This document shows positions 32,947 to 42,909 of a stretch of 64,000 nucleotides of DNA, one piece after another. The stretch comes from JADJYF01 sp965278995 (GTDB lineage Bacteria > Pseudomonadota > Gammaproteobacteria > Ga0077536), in assembly GCA_965278995.1 (NCBI GenBank), contig OZ257136.1, forward strand, positions 3,906,001 through 3,970,000, given 5' to 3'. The translations under genes were made by a program, and so were the position numbers. How positions within the stretch are numbered: the first letter of the stretch is position 1; every line of letters starts with the position of its first letter. The notes below the pieces were generated by a model that had not been told where the DNA came from, did not search any database, and was given only the letters and a program-made list of their open reading frames with translations.

Positions 32947-34163
32947 GGACGCTCTCCGCCGTGCCTGATTGCGATGTTGCGATCGTCGGCGGCGGCGTTG
33001 CGGGCTTGACCGCGGCCATTCTATTCGCCGATGCCGGTTACGGTGTGTGTATCATCGATGCACAGCAATCGCGCAGTGCGCCAACCGGGCCGATAGGCCT
33101 GCGCACCTATGCACTGACGCCAGCAGCGCGGAGAATTTTCGAAGCGAGCGATGTGTGGCCGCGACTGGCGGCGACTCGCATCGGTGAATTCTCACGCATG
33201 GCAGTGTGGGACGCTGACAGTCGGGGTCGAATCGCGTTCACGCCGCCACCGGTACATCGCGGTGCGATGGGCTATATCGTCGAGCACCAGGCGCTGATCG
33301 CGGCGCTCATCGCCACCATCGAAACGCGCCGCGGCATTATCTGGCGACAAACGCGCTTTTCGTCGCTCGTCTCCGCGCTACCGCCGGTGCTCGAACTCGA
33401 CGATGGCACGCGCCTCTCGACCCGTCTTGCCGTCGGTGCCGATGGTGCGCATTCACGTCTGCGTGAACTGGCTGGCATCGGCCATAGCGCCCGCCCCTAC
33501 GGTCAGAGTGCGCTGGTTTGCAATATCGAGACAGCAACCGCCCATGCGAACGTCGCTCGCCAACGTTTTTTGAGCGGTGGACCCATCGCCCTGCTGCCGC
33601 TGGCCGACCCACACGCGTGTTCGGTGGTGTGGTCGATGCCGACATCAGAAGCCGAGCGTCTGGCCGGTGCATCGCCCGAGTCGTGTGCGACAGCCATCGG
33701 TGAGGCAGTCGAGCAGGTCCTGGGTACCGTGACCAGCGTCGGCGAACGAGCCTGCTATGCCTTGGAGAGAAGCGAAGCGCGTGCTTATGCAAGTGGCGCT
33801 GTGGCTTTGCTCGGCGATGCCGCGCACGTCGTTCATCCGCTGGCCGGCCAGGGTCTCAATCTCGGTCTCATGGATGCCGCCGCGCTGGTCGAATGTATCG
33901 GCCCGCGTGGCACGCGAGCGCTTTGGCCTGCACCTGCCGCACTGCGCCGCTATCAACGCTGGCGTATGAGCGAGGCACTGGCGATGACACTCGTCACCGA
34001 CGGGCTGCATCAGCTGTTTCAGCAGCGCAATGCGCCGGTGCGCGGGCTGCGCAGCCTCGGTCTGCGCCTGACCAATCAGGCAGAACCGTTGAAATCCTGG
34101 CTCATTGCGCGGGCGATGGGTATCGCCGGCGACCTGCCTCAGCTCGCTCGCTTCGTACCTTGA
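32943..34163 (+). CDS. ubiI: UbiI/VisC-type FAD monooxygenase of ubiquinone synthesis
   Basis: 406 residues; the ATGA overlap with ubiH shows coupling. CDVAIVGGGVAGLTAAILFADAG, GADGAHSRLRELAGI and LLGDAAHVVHPLAGQGLNLGLMD are the FAD motifs of aromatic hydroxylases. By position it should be UbiI, the C5 hydroxylase, but UbiF- or UbiM-like specificity cannot be excluded. Confidence 0.82.
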   Translation: MRTLSAVPDCDVAIVGGGVAGLTAAILFADAGYGVCIIDAQQSRSAPTGPIGLRTYALTPAARRIFEASDVWPRLAATRIGEFSRMAVWDADSRGRIAFTPPPVHRGAMGYIVEHQALIAALIATIETRRGIIWRQTRFSSLVSALPPVLELDDGTRLSTRLAVGADGAHSRLRELAGIGHSARPYGQSALVCNIETATAHANVARQRFLSGGPIALLPLADPHACSVVWSMPTSEAERLAGASPESCATAIGEAVEQVLGTVTSVGERACYALERSEARAYASGAVALLGDAAHVVHPLAGQGLNLGLMDAAALVECIGPRGTRALWPAPAALRRYQRWRMSEALAMTLVTDGLHQLFQQRNAPVRGLRSLGLRLTNQAEPLKSWLIARAMGIAGDLPQLARFVP

Positions 34164-34259
34164 ACATTAATTGACCGGACCGCACATTCATCGGCGGTGG
34201 CGGTGGTGCCGGACCGCCGCTACCGGCAAAATACGCGCCTTCATCGAAGAGAATCCGCC

Positions 34260-35144
34260 ATGACCACCGCTCTGTACGAATCGCACCTCACCAGCCTGCC
34301 CCTGATCCAGAAAGGCAAAGTACGCGACATTTATGCCGTGGGTGACAAGCATCTGTTGATAGTCACCACCGACAGGATTTCTGCATTCGATGTCATCCTG
34401 CCGGATCCGGTACCGGGCAAAGGGGCCGTACTGACCGCGTTGTCGAATTTCTGGTTTGCGCGCATGCAGGGCGTCATCCGCAATCACCTGTCGAGTCGCA
34501 CCCTGGAAGAAGTGCTGCCCGACGCCGCCGAAAGAGCACAGGTCGCCGGCCGCGCCATCGTCGTCGATCGGCTACGCCCGCTGCCGGTGGAAGCGGTTGT
34601 GCGCGGTTATATCATCGGTTCGGGCTGGAAAGATTACCAACGCACAGGCGCCGTTTGCGGCATCACGCTGGCGGCGGGCCTGCAGCAGGCCGAGAAACTG
34701 CCGGAGGCGCTGTTCACGCCGTCGACCAAAGCGGACCTTGGCCAGCACGACGAGAACATCGATTTCGCGCGGACCTGCGAGTTGCTGGGTCGCGCGCGCG
34801 CTGAAGAAGTACGCGATGTCAGTCTGACCATTTACCGCACGGCCGCCGACTTCGCGCGCCAGAAAGGCATCATCATCGCCGACACCAAGTTCGAGTTCGG
34901 GTTGGACGACAACGACCGCCTGGTTCTGATCGACGAGGTGCTGACGCCGGATTCTTCCCGTTTCTGGCCAGCCGACGAATACCAGGTCGGCATCAGCCCG
35001 CCGAGCTACGACAAACAGTTCGTCCGCGACTATCTCGAAACGCTGGATTGGAACAAGCAGGCCCCGTCACCATCCCTACCGGCCGAGGTCATGCTGCGCA
35101 CGGCGGAAAAATATCGCGAGGCGCTGGCGCGGTTGACGGCTTGA
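34260..35144 (+). CDS. purC: Phosphoribosylaminoimidazole-succinocarboxamide synthase
   Basis: 294 residues from ATG 34260, with a GAAGAGAA ribosome site. LIQKGKVRDIYAV and LLIVTTDRISAFDVILP begin the fold; VEAVVRGYIIGSGWKDYQ and FTPSTKADLGQHDENI are the substrate motifs of the longer SAICAR synthase type. It joins CAIR with aspartate in purine synthesis. The frame extending to 34197 is not needed. Confidence 0.94.
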   Translation: MTTALYESHLTSLPLIQKGKVRDIYAVGDKHLLIVTTDRISAFDVILPDPVPGKGAVLTALSNFWFARMQGVIRNHLSSRTLEEVLPDAAERAQVAGRAIVVDRLRPLPVEAVVRGYIIGSGWKDYQRTGAVCGITLAAGLQQAEKLPEALFTPSTKADLGQHDENIDFARTCELLGRARAEEVRDVSLTIYRTAADFARQKGIIIADTKFEFGLDDNDRLVLIDEVLTPDSSRFWPADEYQVGISPPSYDKQFVRDYLETLDWNKQAPSPSLPAEVMLRTAEKYREALARLTA

Positions 35145-35254
35145 GGCGAAGTCACATTGGCGACCTCGCCAGCGCGCTGCAGGCCGACGTCAACCAACTT
35201 GCCGTCACGTAGATGGCGGACTAGACTAAGTTAAACTCAATTCAGGCCGACGCC

Positions 35255-35494
35255 ATGCCGACGACCATCAATATCCACGAAGCCAAGACACACCTGTCCC
35301 GGATTGTGGATGAAGTAGCTGCTGGCAAGGAAGTCATCATCGCCAAAGCTGGGCGTCCTATGGCCAGACTCGTTCCCCTGGCCGGTGCATCTCGAGCCAA
35401 GCAACTCGGTCTGCTGCGAGGAAATGTGGCAATACCAGACGATTTTGACGCCCCCTTACCGGATAAGGCACTGCGCGAATTCGACGGCGACTAA
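35255..35494 (+). CDS. Phd/YefM-type antitoxin of a VapBC-like pair
   Basis: 79 residues. TINIHEAKTHLSRIVDEVAAGKEVIIAKAGRPMARLVP is the Phd/YefM DNA-binding and dimer domain; the C-terminal tail wraps the toxin. It ends 2 bp before the PIN-domain toxin. The AT-richer patch GACTAAGTTAAACTCAATTC (35224-35243) upstream is a candidate promoter or operator. It lies between purC and pyk. Confidence 0.88.
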   Translation: MPTTINIHEAKTHLSRIVDEVAAGKEVIIAKAGRPMARLVPLAGASRAKQLGLLRGNVAIPDDFDAPLPDKALREFDGD

Positions 35495-35496
35495 TC

Positions 35497-35871
35497 GTGC
35501 GCCTGCTACTCGACACCCACATACTCTTATGGGCTCTGACTGCTCCTGAACGATTGCCAGCTCATTTGCGCGATGAGCTCGATGAGGCCGAGGTCTATGT
35601 CAGTGCCGCATCGATTTGGGAAGTCGCTATCAAGTTCGCGCTTGGAAAAATCTCGATCGCGCCTGCTTTGGTAGCGGACGCCGTTGTGCCGGCCGGGTTC
35701 CAACATCTGAGGATTACCGGTACGCATGCCGCCAGAGTGGCCGACCTGCCACCCTTGCATCGAGATCCTTTCGATCGACTGCTTGTCGCCCAGGCATTGA
35801 CTGAACCACTACGTCTGGTTACGCGCGATGCAATGCTCACCGGCTACGGGGACTTCATTACGGTGATCTAG
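35497..35871 (+). CDS. PIN-domain toxin (VapC-like)
   Basis: 124 residues from GTG 35497. The PIN acidic residues are present: Asp in LLLDTHILLW, Glu in ASIWEVAIK, Asp in LHRDPFDRLLVAQA and Asp in LVTRDAML. PIN toxins are magnesium-dependent RNases. It pairs with the Phd-type antitoxin directly upstream. It converges on pyk with a 30-bp gap. Confidence 0.88.
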   Translation: MRLLLDTHILLWALTAPERLPAHLRDELDEAEVYVSAASIWEVAIKFALGKISIAPALVADAVVPAGFQHLRITGTHAARVADLPPLHRDPFDRLLVAQALTEPLRLVTRDAMLTGYGDFITVI

Positions 35872-35901
35872 CTCTGGTATGAGGCCATCCGGACGTCGCG
35901 T

Positions 35902-37344
35902 TCACCCCACGTGCTCGACAAAATCCCCGACAGTGACGATCTTCATGCCGTTGGTGCCGCCGGAGTAGCCGTGCTGATCGCCTTTGGTAATGATCACGCG
36001 ATCGCCATCAATGACGATGCCGCGTGACTTCAATAACGCCAGCACTTCGCGCGTCACTTCGCTGTACGGCATCGTGGTGACGTCGAAGTTGACCGGATAG
36101 ACGTCTCGATAGAGGGTGACCTTGCGCAGCGTGGCGGGATGTCGCGATAGCGCGAAGATCGGAATTGCCGTATTGAGTCGCGACATCCACAGCGTCGTCG
36201 TGCCTGATTCGGTCAACGCGGCGATCGCTTTCACGCCGATGCGGTTGCCGCAGTAGATCGCCGACATCGCGATCGCCTGATCGACGCGCTCGAAAGCGAT
36301 ATCGGGCAGGATTGAGCTGGCCGGGTCGCTCCATTCGGTTTCCGCGCCGATGCAGATCCGTGACATCGCGGCGACTGCTTTGTCGGGATACGCACCAACA
36401 CTGGTTTCGCCAGAGAGCATCACCGCATCGGTGCCGTCGAGCACCGCGTTGGCGACGTCGAAAACCTCGGCCCGTGTCGGCATCGGATGCTCGATCATCG
36501 AATCCATCATCTGCGTCGCGGTGATCACCGAACGATGCTGGCGACGTGCCATTGCGATCAGGCGTTTCTGCGCCGGCGGCAGACGCGCATCGCCGATTTC
36601 CACCCCGAGATCGCCGCGCGCGACCATGATGCAGTCAGCCGCATCGATAATCTCTTCAGCGAAATCGAGCGCTTCTGCGCGCTCAATCTTGGCGATGATG
36701 CCGGCACGGCCACCAGCGCTGCGAATGAGCGAACGAGCGAGCTCGATATCTGCAGCCGTGCGCGGAAACGACACAGCCACGTAGTCGACATCGTGAGACA
36801 ACGCGTGCAACAGATCGGCGCGGTCTTTGTCAGTCAACGCCGGTGCCGAAAGTCCGCCGCCTTGCCGATTGATACCTTTGTGATCGCTCAGGCGGCCACC
36901 GGCTACGACCGTCGTCTCAATCACCGGGCCGCGCACCTGCTCGACGTGCAGGATGATGCGGCCATCATCGACGAGCAGGGTGTCGCCGGCGTGCACATCA
37001 CCAGGCAGATCGGTATAGGTCAGGCCAACCCGCTCGATTGTTCCAGCGTCGGCCGGGCACTCGGCATCGATGAGAAATCGCGCCCCTTCGTGGAGTTCGA
37101 CGCTGCCGGTACGAAAACATTCGAGCCTGATCTTGGGGCCCTGCAGATCGGCTATGAGCCCGATTTCACGACCGGCCGCCCGCGCTACTGCGCGCACTTC
37201 AGCGGCGCGACGCGCATGATCGGCAGCATCGCCATGAGAATAGTTGAGACGGGCGGCATCAAGACCGGCATCGACCAGTCGGGCGAGCATGCCCGGCTTA
37301 TCGGTCGCCGGGCCGAGCGTGGCTACGATTTTCGTGCGTCGCAT
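35902..37344 (-). CDS. pyk: Pyruvate kinase
   Basis: 480 residues. MRRTKIVATLGPATDKP, DAARLNYSHGD, GLIADLQGPKIR, AKIERAEALDFAEEIIDAAD, IMVARGDLGVEIG and TATQMMDSMIEHPMPTRAEV are the substrate, metal and phosphate sites. It converts PEP to pyruvate, making ATP. It is the last gene of the tkt-gap-pgk-pyk unit; fructose-bisphosphate aldolase, often next in such operons, is not here. Confidence 0.95.
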   Translation of the reverse strand: MRRTKIVATLGPATDKPGMLARLVDAGLDAARLNYSHGDAADHARRAAEVRAVARAAGREIGLIADLQGPKIRLECFRTGSVELHEGARFLIDAECPADAGTIERVGLTYTDLPGDVHAGDTLLVDDGRIILHVEQVRGPVIETTVVAGGRLSDHKGINRQGGGLSAPALTDKDRADLLHALSHDVDYVAVSFPRTAADIELARSLIRSAGGRAGIIAKIERAEALDFAEEIIDAADCIMVARGDLGVEIGDARLPPAQKRLIAMARRQHRSVITATQMMDSMIEHPMPTRAEVFDVANAVLDGTDAVMLSGETSVGAYPDKAVAAMSRICIGAETEWSDPASSILPDIAFERVDQAIAMSAIYCGNRIGVKAIAALTESGTTTLWMSRLNTAIPIFALSRHPATLRKVTLYRDVYPVNFDVTTMPYSEVTREVLALLKSRGIVIDGDRVIITKGDQHGYSGGTNGMKIVTVGDFVEHVG

Positions 37345-37390
37345 GGGCGTGTCTCCTGGCCGGCAGGCGCGGATCGCGACGCCGACACTG

Positions 37391-38554
37391 TCAGGTCTGT
37401 TTCGCGCGCTCGTTCAAGACGGCGATTGCCGGCAGCGTCTTACCCTCCAGAAACTCGAGGAACGCGCCGCCTGCCGTCGAGATATACGAGATGCCGTTGG
37501 TCACGCCGAACTGCGCGATCGCGGCCAGCGTATCGCCGCCACCCGCGATCGAAAACACCTCGGCTGCAGCAATCGCCCGCGCCAGCTTGGCCGTACCGGC
37601 AGCAAACGCCGGAAACTCGAATACGCCGAGCGGCCCGTTCCAGACCACGGTGCCGGCGCTCTCAATGATCCGACAGATGGCGTCGACTGATTGCGGACCG
37701 AGATCCATGATCATGTCGTCGGCCGAAATCTCCGCTATCGATTTAGTAGTCGCCGGCGTGTTCTCGTCGAATGTCTTGCCGCAGACCACGTCGACCGGCA
37801 GCGGGATATGCACATCGCCCGCAATCAGTCGTCGCGCGATGTCGAGCATGTCGTGTTCACACAGCGACTTGCCGATTTCATGGCCGGCCGCACGCAGGAA
37901 CGTATTGGCGATGCCGCCGCCGATGATCAACTGGTCGACCTTGCCGACCAGCGCTTCCAACAGATCCAGTTTGGTCGAGACTTTCGACCCGCCGACGATC
38001 GCGACCAGCGGGCGGGCCGGGCGGGCCAGCGCTTTCTCGAGCGCATCGACTTCGGCTTGCAGCAACGGACCGGCGCAGGCTATCGGTGCGAACCGTGCCA
38101 CGCCATGTGTCGATGCCTGCGCGCGATGAGCGGTGGCGAATGCGTCGTTCACGAACACATCGCAAAGTGCTGCCATGCGGCGGGCCAGTGCTTCGTCGTC
38201 GGCGTTTTCGCCGACCAGAAAGCGCACATTTTCACCCAGCGTGATCGTGCCGGGTGCGAGTTCGACGCCATCTATCCAGTTATCTGCGAATCCTACCGGC
38301 AGACCGAGCAATGCCGATAACGGCCGCACTATCGGCCGCAACGACGCACTCTCATCGAACTGACCTTCTTTTGGCCGCCCGAGATGCGAGATAACCAGGA
38401 CGGCAGCACCCGCTGCCTGCGCTGCTCGGAGCGTCGGCAGCGCCGCGCGCAGGCGCGTGTCATCGGCGATGGCACCGTTCTTCATCGGCACGTTGAAATC
38501 CTCGCGGATCAGCACGCGCTTGCCGGCAAGAGCGAGGCTCGCCATCGCCAGCAT
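37391..38554 (-). CDS. pgk: Phosphoglycerate kinase
   Basis: 387 residues from ATG 38554, which has AAGGAG 6 bp before it and lies 2 bp after the gap stop. LIREDFNVPMKNGAIADDTRL, SHLGRPKEGQ and FVNDAFATAHRAQAST bind 3-phosphoglycerate; VAIVGGSKVSTKLDLLEAL and VWNGPLGVFEF are in the nucleotide domain; GGGDTLAAI is the terminal loop. It makes ATP in glycolysis. Confidence 0.95.
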   Translation of the reverse strand: MLAMASLALAGKRVLIREDFNVPMKNGAIADDTRLRAALPTLRAAQAAGAAVLVISHLGRPKEGQFDESASLRPIVRPLSALLGLPVGFADNWIDGVELAPGTITLGENVRFLVGENADDEALARRMAALCDVFVNDAFATAHRAQASTHGVARFAPIACAGPLLQAEVDALEKALARPARPLVAIVGGSKVSTKLDLLEALVGKVDQLIIGGGIANTFLRAAGHEIGKSLCEHDMLDIARRLIAGDVHIPLPVDVVCGKTFDENTPATTKSIAEISADDMIMDLGPQSVDAICRIIESAGTVVWNGPLGVFEFPAFAAGTAKLARAIAAAEVFSIAGGGDTLAAIAQFGVTNGISYISTAGGAFLEFLEGKTLPAIAVLNERAKQT

Positions 38555-38556
38555 GG

Positions 38557-39573
38557 CTAGCTCCTTGCCTGCATCATCGCAATCGTAGTATCGAGCATCC
38601 GATTGGAGAAACCCCACTCGTTGTCATACCACGCCAATACCTTGACCAGGTTGCCGCCGACGACTTTGGTCTCCGAGGATTCGAAGATCGAAGAAGCCGG
38701 ATTGTGATTGAAGTCGATCGAGACCAGTGGCTCTTCGTTGTAATTCAGGATGCCTTTCAATTCACCGTCAGCGGCGGCACGCATGATCTGCGAAATTTCC
38801 TCAACGGTCGTATTGCGCGCGGCTTTGAACGTGAGATCGACCAGCGAGACATTGATGGTCGGTACGCGGACGGCGTAACCGTCTAATTTGCCATTCAGTT
38901 CCGGCAGCACCAGACCGACAGCGGCAGCGGCGCCGGTCTTGGTCGGGATCATCGACTGCGTCGCCGAACGCGCGCGGCGCAGATCGGTGTGATAGACGTC
39001 CGTCAACACCTGGTCGTTGGTATACGCATGGATCGTCGTCATGAGTCCGGCTTCGAGCCCGATGCTCCGATGCAGCGGCATGACCAGCGGCGCCAGGCAA
39101 TTGGTCGTGCAAGACGCATTCGAGACCACCGTGTCGCTCGCTTTCAGCACCTTGTGGTTGACGCCAAACACGATTGTCGCATCGACGTCGTTGCCGGCTG
39201 GTGCCGAGATCAGCACTTTCCGGGCGCCACCGCTGAGATGCGCCGAGGCTTTCGCTTTGCTGGCGAACAGGCCAGTGCATTCGTGCACGACATCGACGCC
39301 GAGCTCGCCCCACGGCAGCTTGGCCGGGTCGCGTTCGCTGAACACTTTGATCGATTTGCCATTGACGATCATCGCGCCATCGCGCACTTCGACGGTGCCC
39401 GGGAACGGCCCATGCGCGCTGTCATAACGGGTCAGATGGGCATTGGTCTTGGCATCGCCGAGATCGTTGACCGCCACGATTTCAATTTCGCCAGTGCGGT
39501 TCGACTCAAACAAAGCGCGCAGTACGTTGCGACCGATACGGCCGTAACCATTGATCCCGACACGAATGGCCAT
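38557..39573 (-). CDS. gap: Glyceraldehyde-3-phosphate dehydrogenase (type I)
   Basis: 338 residues. VGINGYGRIGRNVLRALFES is the NAD site, VVSNASCTTNCLAPLVMP holds the catalytic Cys, and WYDNEWGFSNRMLD the C-terminal motif. It oxidises glyceraldehyde 3-phosphate. It lies between tkt and pgk on the same strand. Confidence 0.95.
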   Translation of the reverse strand: MAIRVGINGYGRIGRNVLRALFESNRTGEIEIVAVNDLGDAKTNAHLTRYDSAHGPFPGTVEVRDGAMIVNGKSIKVFSERDPAKLPWGELGVDVVHECTGLFASKAKASAHLSGGARKVLISAPAGNDVDATIVFGVNHKVLKASDTVVSNASCTTNCLAPLVMPLHRSIGLEAGLMTTIHAYTNDQVLTDVYHTDLRRARSATQSMIPTKTGAAAAVGLVLPELNGKLDGYAVRVPTINVSLVDLTFKAARNTTVEEISQIMRAAADGELKGILNYNEEPLVSIDFNHNPASSIFESSETKVVGGNLVKVLAWYDNEWGFSNRMLDTTIAMMQARS

Positions 39574-39669
39574 GGGTAATACTCCTCAAAAAAGAATGCG
39601 AATGATGGCGCGCCGGCCCGTGCAGCGGACGAATGTCGGCGAACCGATGATTGAGCAGTGCATCGACGC

Positions 39670-41715
39670 TCAGCCTGCCGGCGCCAGATAGTTGCGCACG
39701 GCCGCCTGACACTTATCGACCGTGAAGCCGTAATGCTCGAACAGCGCGCCGGCCGGCGCCGATGCGCCGTAACCGTCGATACCGATGATGAGTCCATCGA
39801 GCCCGGCATAGCGATACCAGAAGTCGCGACCACCGGCCTCAATAACGACGCGCTGGCGCACGCTGCCCGGCAGCACGGCCTCACGGTAAGCGGCATCCTG
39901 GCGGGCAAACACGTCGGCACATGGCATCGAAACCAGGCGCAGGCGTCGACCTTCGCTATTCAACTGCTGCACGACCGCGACACCCAATACGACTTCGGAG
40001 CCGGTAGCAATGATCAGCGCTTCCGGCGCTCCGTCACACTCGATGAGCGTATAACCGCCGCGTTCGACGGTACTCAATGCATTGGCAGATCGCGCCTGCG
40101 GCGGCAGACCCTGGCGCGTCAACACGAGACAGCTCGGGCCATCGCGACGATCGATCGCGGCAACCCACGCCACTGCCGTCTCAGCGTTATCGCACGGCCG
40201 CCACACATCGAGTTGCGGGATCGCGCGGAGCGCATTGGCGTGCTCTATCGGCTGGTGGGTCGGGCCGTCTTCACCGAGACCGATGGAATCGTGGGTGTAG
40301 ACGAAAATGCTGCCGATGCCCATCAGGGCCGCCATACGCACAGCGTTACGCGCGTAGTCGGAAAACACCATGAAGGTGCCGCCGTAGGCAATCACACCGC
40401 CGTGCAGGGTGAGCCCGTTCATGATCGCACTCATGGCGAATTCGCGCACGCCGTAATATACGTAGTTGCCGCTGGCGTCGGCCGGTGTGAGTCCGCGACT
40501 CGACGCATGGAAAGTATTGTTCGAACCGGTCAAATCGGCTGACCCGCCGACCAGCTCGGGCAATACCGCACCAAGTTGATCGAGCACGCGTTCAGACGAT
40601 TTGCGCGTGGCATCCTTGGCCGTGCTCGCCGCCATCGTTGCGATACAGGCCTGGGCCGCACTCCGCCAGCCGTCCGGACGCTGATCGGCGATGACGCGCT
40701 CGAATTCGGCGGCAGCTGCCGGATGCGTTTTACGATAGCGATTGAGCAGCGCGGTCCATTCCGCCTCGAGTGCGTTACCGCGCGTTCGCGCGTCCCATGC
40801 TGCATAAATCTCGGACGGGATTTCGAATGCCGGCGAATGCCAACCGATGGCTTCCCGCGTTGCGGCGACTTCGTCCACACCGAGCGCAGCGCCATGACAC
40901 GACTCCGTGCCGGCCTTGTTCGGCGAACCCCAGCCGATAACGGTTTTGCAGCAGAGCAGCGACGGTTTCGCGGTGACCGCGCGCGCCGCAGCCAGCGCCT
41001 GCTGAACTGCGCTGGCATCGTGACCGTCAACACCGCGGATCACGTGCCAACCGTACGCTTCGAAACGCGCGGGCGTATCGTCGGTGAACCAGCCTTCGAC
41101 TTCACCGTCGATGGAGATACCGTTGTCGTCGTAACACACGACGAGCTTGCCCAGACCCAGCGTCCCGGCCAGCGAACAGGCTTCGTGGGAAATGCCTTCC
41201 ATCAGGCAGCCGTCGCCGGCGAACACATAGGTATGATGATCGATGAGATCGAAACCCGGTCGGTTGAAACGGGCAGCAAGATGTTTTTCGGCCAGCGCCA
41301 TCCCGACCGCATTGGCGAGGCCTTGACCCAACGGACCCGTAGTCGTCTCGACACCGGGCGTATGCCCATATTCGGGATGCCCCGGTGTATGCGAACCGAA
41401 CTGACGAAAGCGGCGCAGCTCATCCAGCGGCAGGTCGTAACCGCTCAGATGCAGCAGCGCGTACAGGAGCATCGAACCGTGGCCGTTAGACAGCACGAAG
41501 CGATCGCGATTGAACCAGCGCGGATTTGCCGGGTTGTGCTGCAGCCAATCACGCCAGAGCACTTCCGCAATATCCGCCATACCCATCGGCGCACCCGGAT
41601 GACCGGAATTCGCCGCCTGTACAGCATCCATGGCCAGAGCCCGGATAGCGTTGGCGAAAGGACGGCGCGCCTGCGCGCCCGTCACACTGCGTTCCGCGCT
41701 TGGCGCGTCGCTCAT
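39670..41715 (-). CDS. tkt: Transketolase
   Basis: 681 residues. NSGHPGAPMGMADIAEVLW starts the fold, YVFAGDGCLMEGISHEA is the thiamine-diphosphate motif (GDG...), and EDGPTHQPIEH the pyrimidine-domain site. It moves two-carbon units in the pentose-phosphate pathway. It is the first gene of the glycolytic unit and is divergent from metF. Confidence 0.95.
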   Translation of the reverse strand: MSDAPSAERSVTGAQARRPFANAIRALAMDAVQAANSGHPGAPMGMADIAEVLWRDWLQHNPANPRWFNRDRFVLSNGHGSMLLYALLHLSGYDLPLDELRRFRQFGSHTPGHPEYGHTPGVETTTGPLGQGLANAVGMALAEKHLAARFNRPGFDLIDHHTYVFAGDGCLMEGISHEACSLAGTLGLGKLVVCYDDNGISIDGEVEGWFTDDTPARFEAYGWHVIRGVDGHDASAVQQALAAARAVTAKPSLLCCKTVIGWGSPNKAGTESCHGAALGVDEVAATREAIGWHSPAFEIPSEIYAAWDARTRGNALEAEWTALLNRYRKTHPAAAAEFERVIADQRPDGWRSAAQACIATMAASTAKDATRKSSERVLDQLGAVLPELVGGSADLTGSNNTFHASSRGLTPADASGNYVYYGVREFAMSAIMNGLTLHGGVIAYGGTFMVFSDYARNAVRMAALMGIGSIFVYTHDSIGLGEDGPTHQPIEHANALRAIPQLDVWRPCDNAETAVAWVAAIDRRDGPSCLVLTRQGLPPQARSANALSTVERGGYTLIECDGAPEALIIATGSEVVLGVAVVQQLNSEGRRLRLVSMPCADVFARQDAAYREAVLPGSVRQRVVIEAGGRDFWYRYAGLDGLIIGIDGYGASAPAGALFEHYGFTVDKCQAAVRNYLAPAG

Positions 41716-42027
41716 GTCGACTACCTCGATGACAGTGCTCGTGAGTGTGCGGCCATGGCCGGAACACCAGGCTCGCGGCCAATTGCCGCTGGTCGCGCCG
41801 TCGCGCGCACCGCAGTCTCCCGGTCCTGATTACAGCCGGCAGCGTGCCGTGTGGAATTCCGGGAGGGCGGCATTCTAACGCGATAGCGCCGTCGAACAAA
41901 CGTCACCGGGATACGTACGTAGCGTGCGTTAGGATTATCCGGCGGGCTCGGCGATAATTTGCCGCGCGTCGCGTCTGCTGCTCGCCGACCGCAATGAACT
42001 GAATGACCCCGGACCGAGTCGAGATCC
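41716..42027 (+). promoter_or_regulatory. Divergent intergenic region between tkt and metF
   Basis: 312 bases with no gene. It must hold promoters for tkt (minus) and metF (plus). A GATAAT -10-like hexamer at 41953-41958 faces metF, with a poor -35. I looked for an S-adenosylhomocysteine riboswitch, which often precedes metF-type genes, and did not see its core. Confidence 0.3.
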
Positions 42028-42900
42028 ATGTCCCACGCCGAACCACAGCACACTGCCTTGAGTTTCGAGTTTTTCCCGCCCCGTACAACCGAAGCGGCGG
42101 CCAAGCTCGCCACCACGCAGGTGCGGCTTGCGGCACTTGCGCCAGAATTCTTTTCAGTCACTTTCGGCGCCGGCGGCAGCACCCGGGAACTGACGCTGGA
42201 AACCGTGCTGGCCTCGCGCGCAGCAACCGCCGTCGACGGCGCGCCACATATTTCCTGTGTCGGCTTCCGGCTGGCCGATATCCGCGCCGTGCTCGAACAA
42301 TACGTCGCCGCCGGCATCCGGCGCCTTGTTGCCCTGCGTGGCGACATGCCATCCGGTGCGACCGGCGCTGGCGAATTGCGCTATGCCAATGAACTGGTCG
42401 CCTTCATCCGGCGCGAAACCGGCGATCATTTTCACATCGAAGTGGCGGCTTATCCGGAAACGCATCCACAAGCTGCCGGTGCCAGTGCCGATCTCGACCA
42501 CTTCAAGCGCAAAGTGGATGCTGGCGCGAACGGCGCCATCACGCAGTACTTCTACAACGCCGATGCCTATTTCCGCTTCGTCGATCGTGCGCAGGCGGCC
42601 GGTATTACCGTCCCGATAGTGCCCGGCATCATGCCGATCACGAACTACGCCAACCTGCGTCGTTTCTCAGAAATGTGCGGGGCGGAGATCCCGCGCTGGA
42701 TCGCGAAATCCCTGCAGGATTTTGCCGACGATCGCGCGGCTATCCAGGCTTTCGGCATCGAGGTAACGACCGCGCTCTGCGCGCGGCTGCTGGCCGCCGG
42801 AGTGCCCGGTCTGCACTTCTATTCCATGAATCAGGCTGAAGCGTCCCTGGCCGTATGCGCCAATCTGAGGTTGAGCGGGCATCGCGCCTCGCGACCATGA
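42028..42900 (+). CDS. metF: Methylenetetrahydrofolate reductase
   Basis: 290 residues. LSFEFFPPRT is the N-terminal strand with the catalytic Glu, FFSVTFGAGGSTRE follows, and VALRGDMP, IEVAAYPETHP and AITQYFYNADAYFRFVDR are the FAD and folate sites. It makes 5-methyl-THF for methionine synthesis. It precedes the response regulator by 9 bp and may share transcripts with it by chance. Confidence 0.94.
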   Translation: MSHAEPQHTALSFEFFPPRTTEAAAKLATTQVRLAALAPEFFSVTFGAGGSTRELTLETVLASRAATAVDGAPHISCVGFRLADIRAVLEQYVAAGIRRLVALRGDMPSGATGAGELRYANELVAFIRRETGDHFHIEVAAYPETHPQAAGASADLDHFKRKVDAGANGAITQYFYNADAYFRFVDRAQAAGITVPIVPGIMPITNYANLRRFSEMCGAEIPRWIAKSLQDFADDRAAIQAFGIEVTTALCARLLAAGVPGLHFYSMNQAEASLAVCANLRLSGHRASRP

Positions 42901-42909
42901 CACATCGCC

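Noticed and set aside
36487..37668. 393-codon plus-strand open frame opposite pyk and pgk
   Set aside because: Spans two well-defined genes and the gap between them on the other strand; no domain seen.
40576..41829. 417-codon plus-strand open frame opposite tkt
   Set aside because: Antisense shadow of transketolase, which has all its cofactor motifs.
41716..42027. S-adenosylhomocysteine riboswitch before metF
   Set aside because: The conserved core of that riboswitch was not found in the leader.
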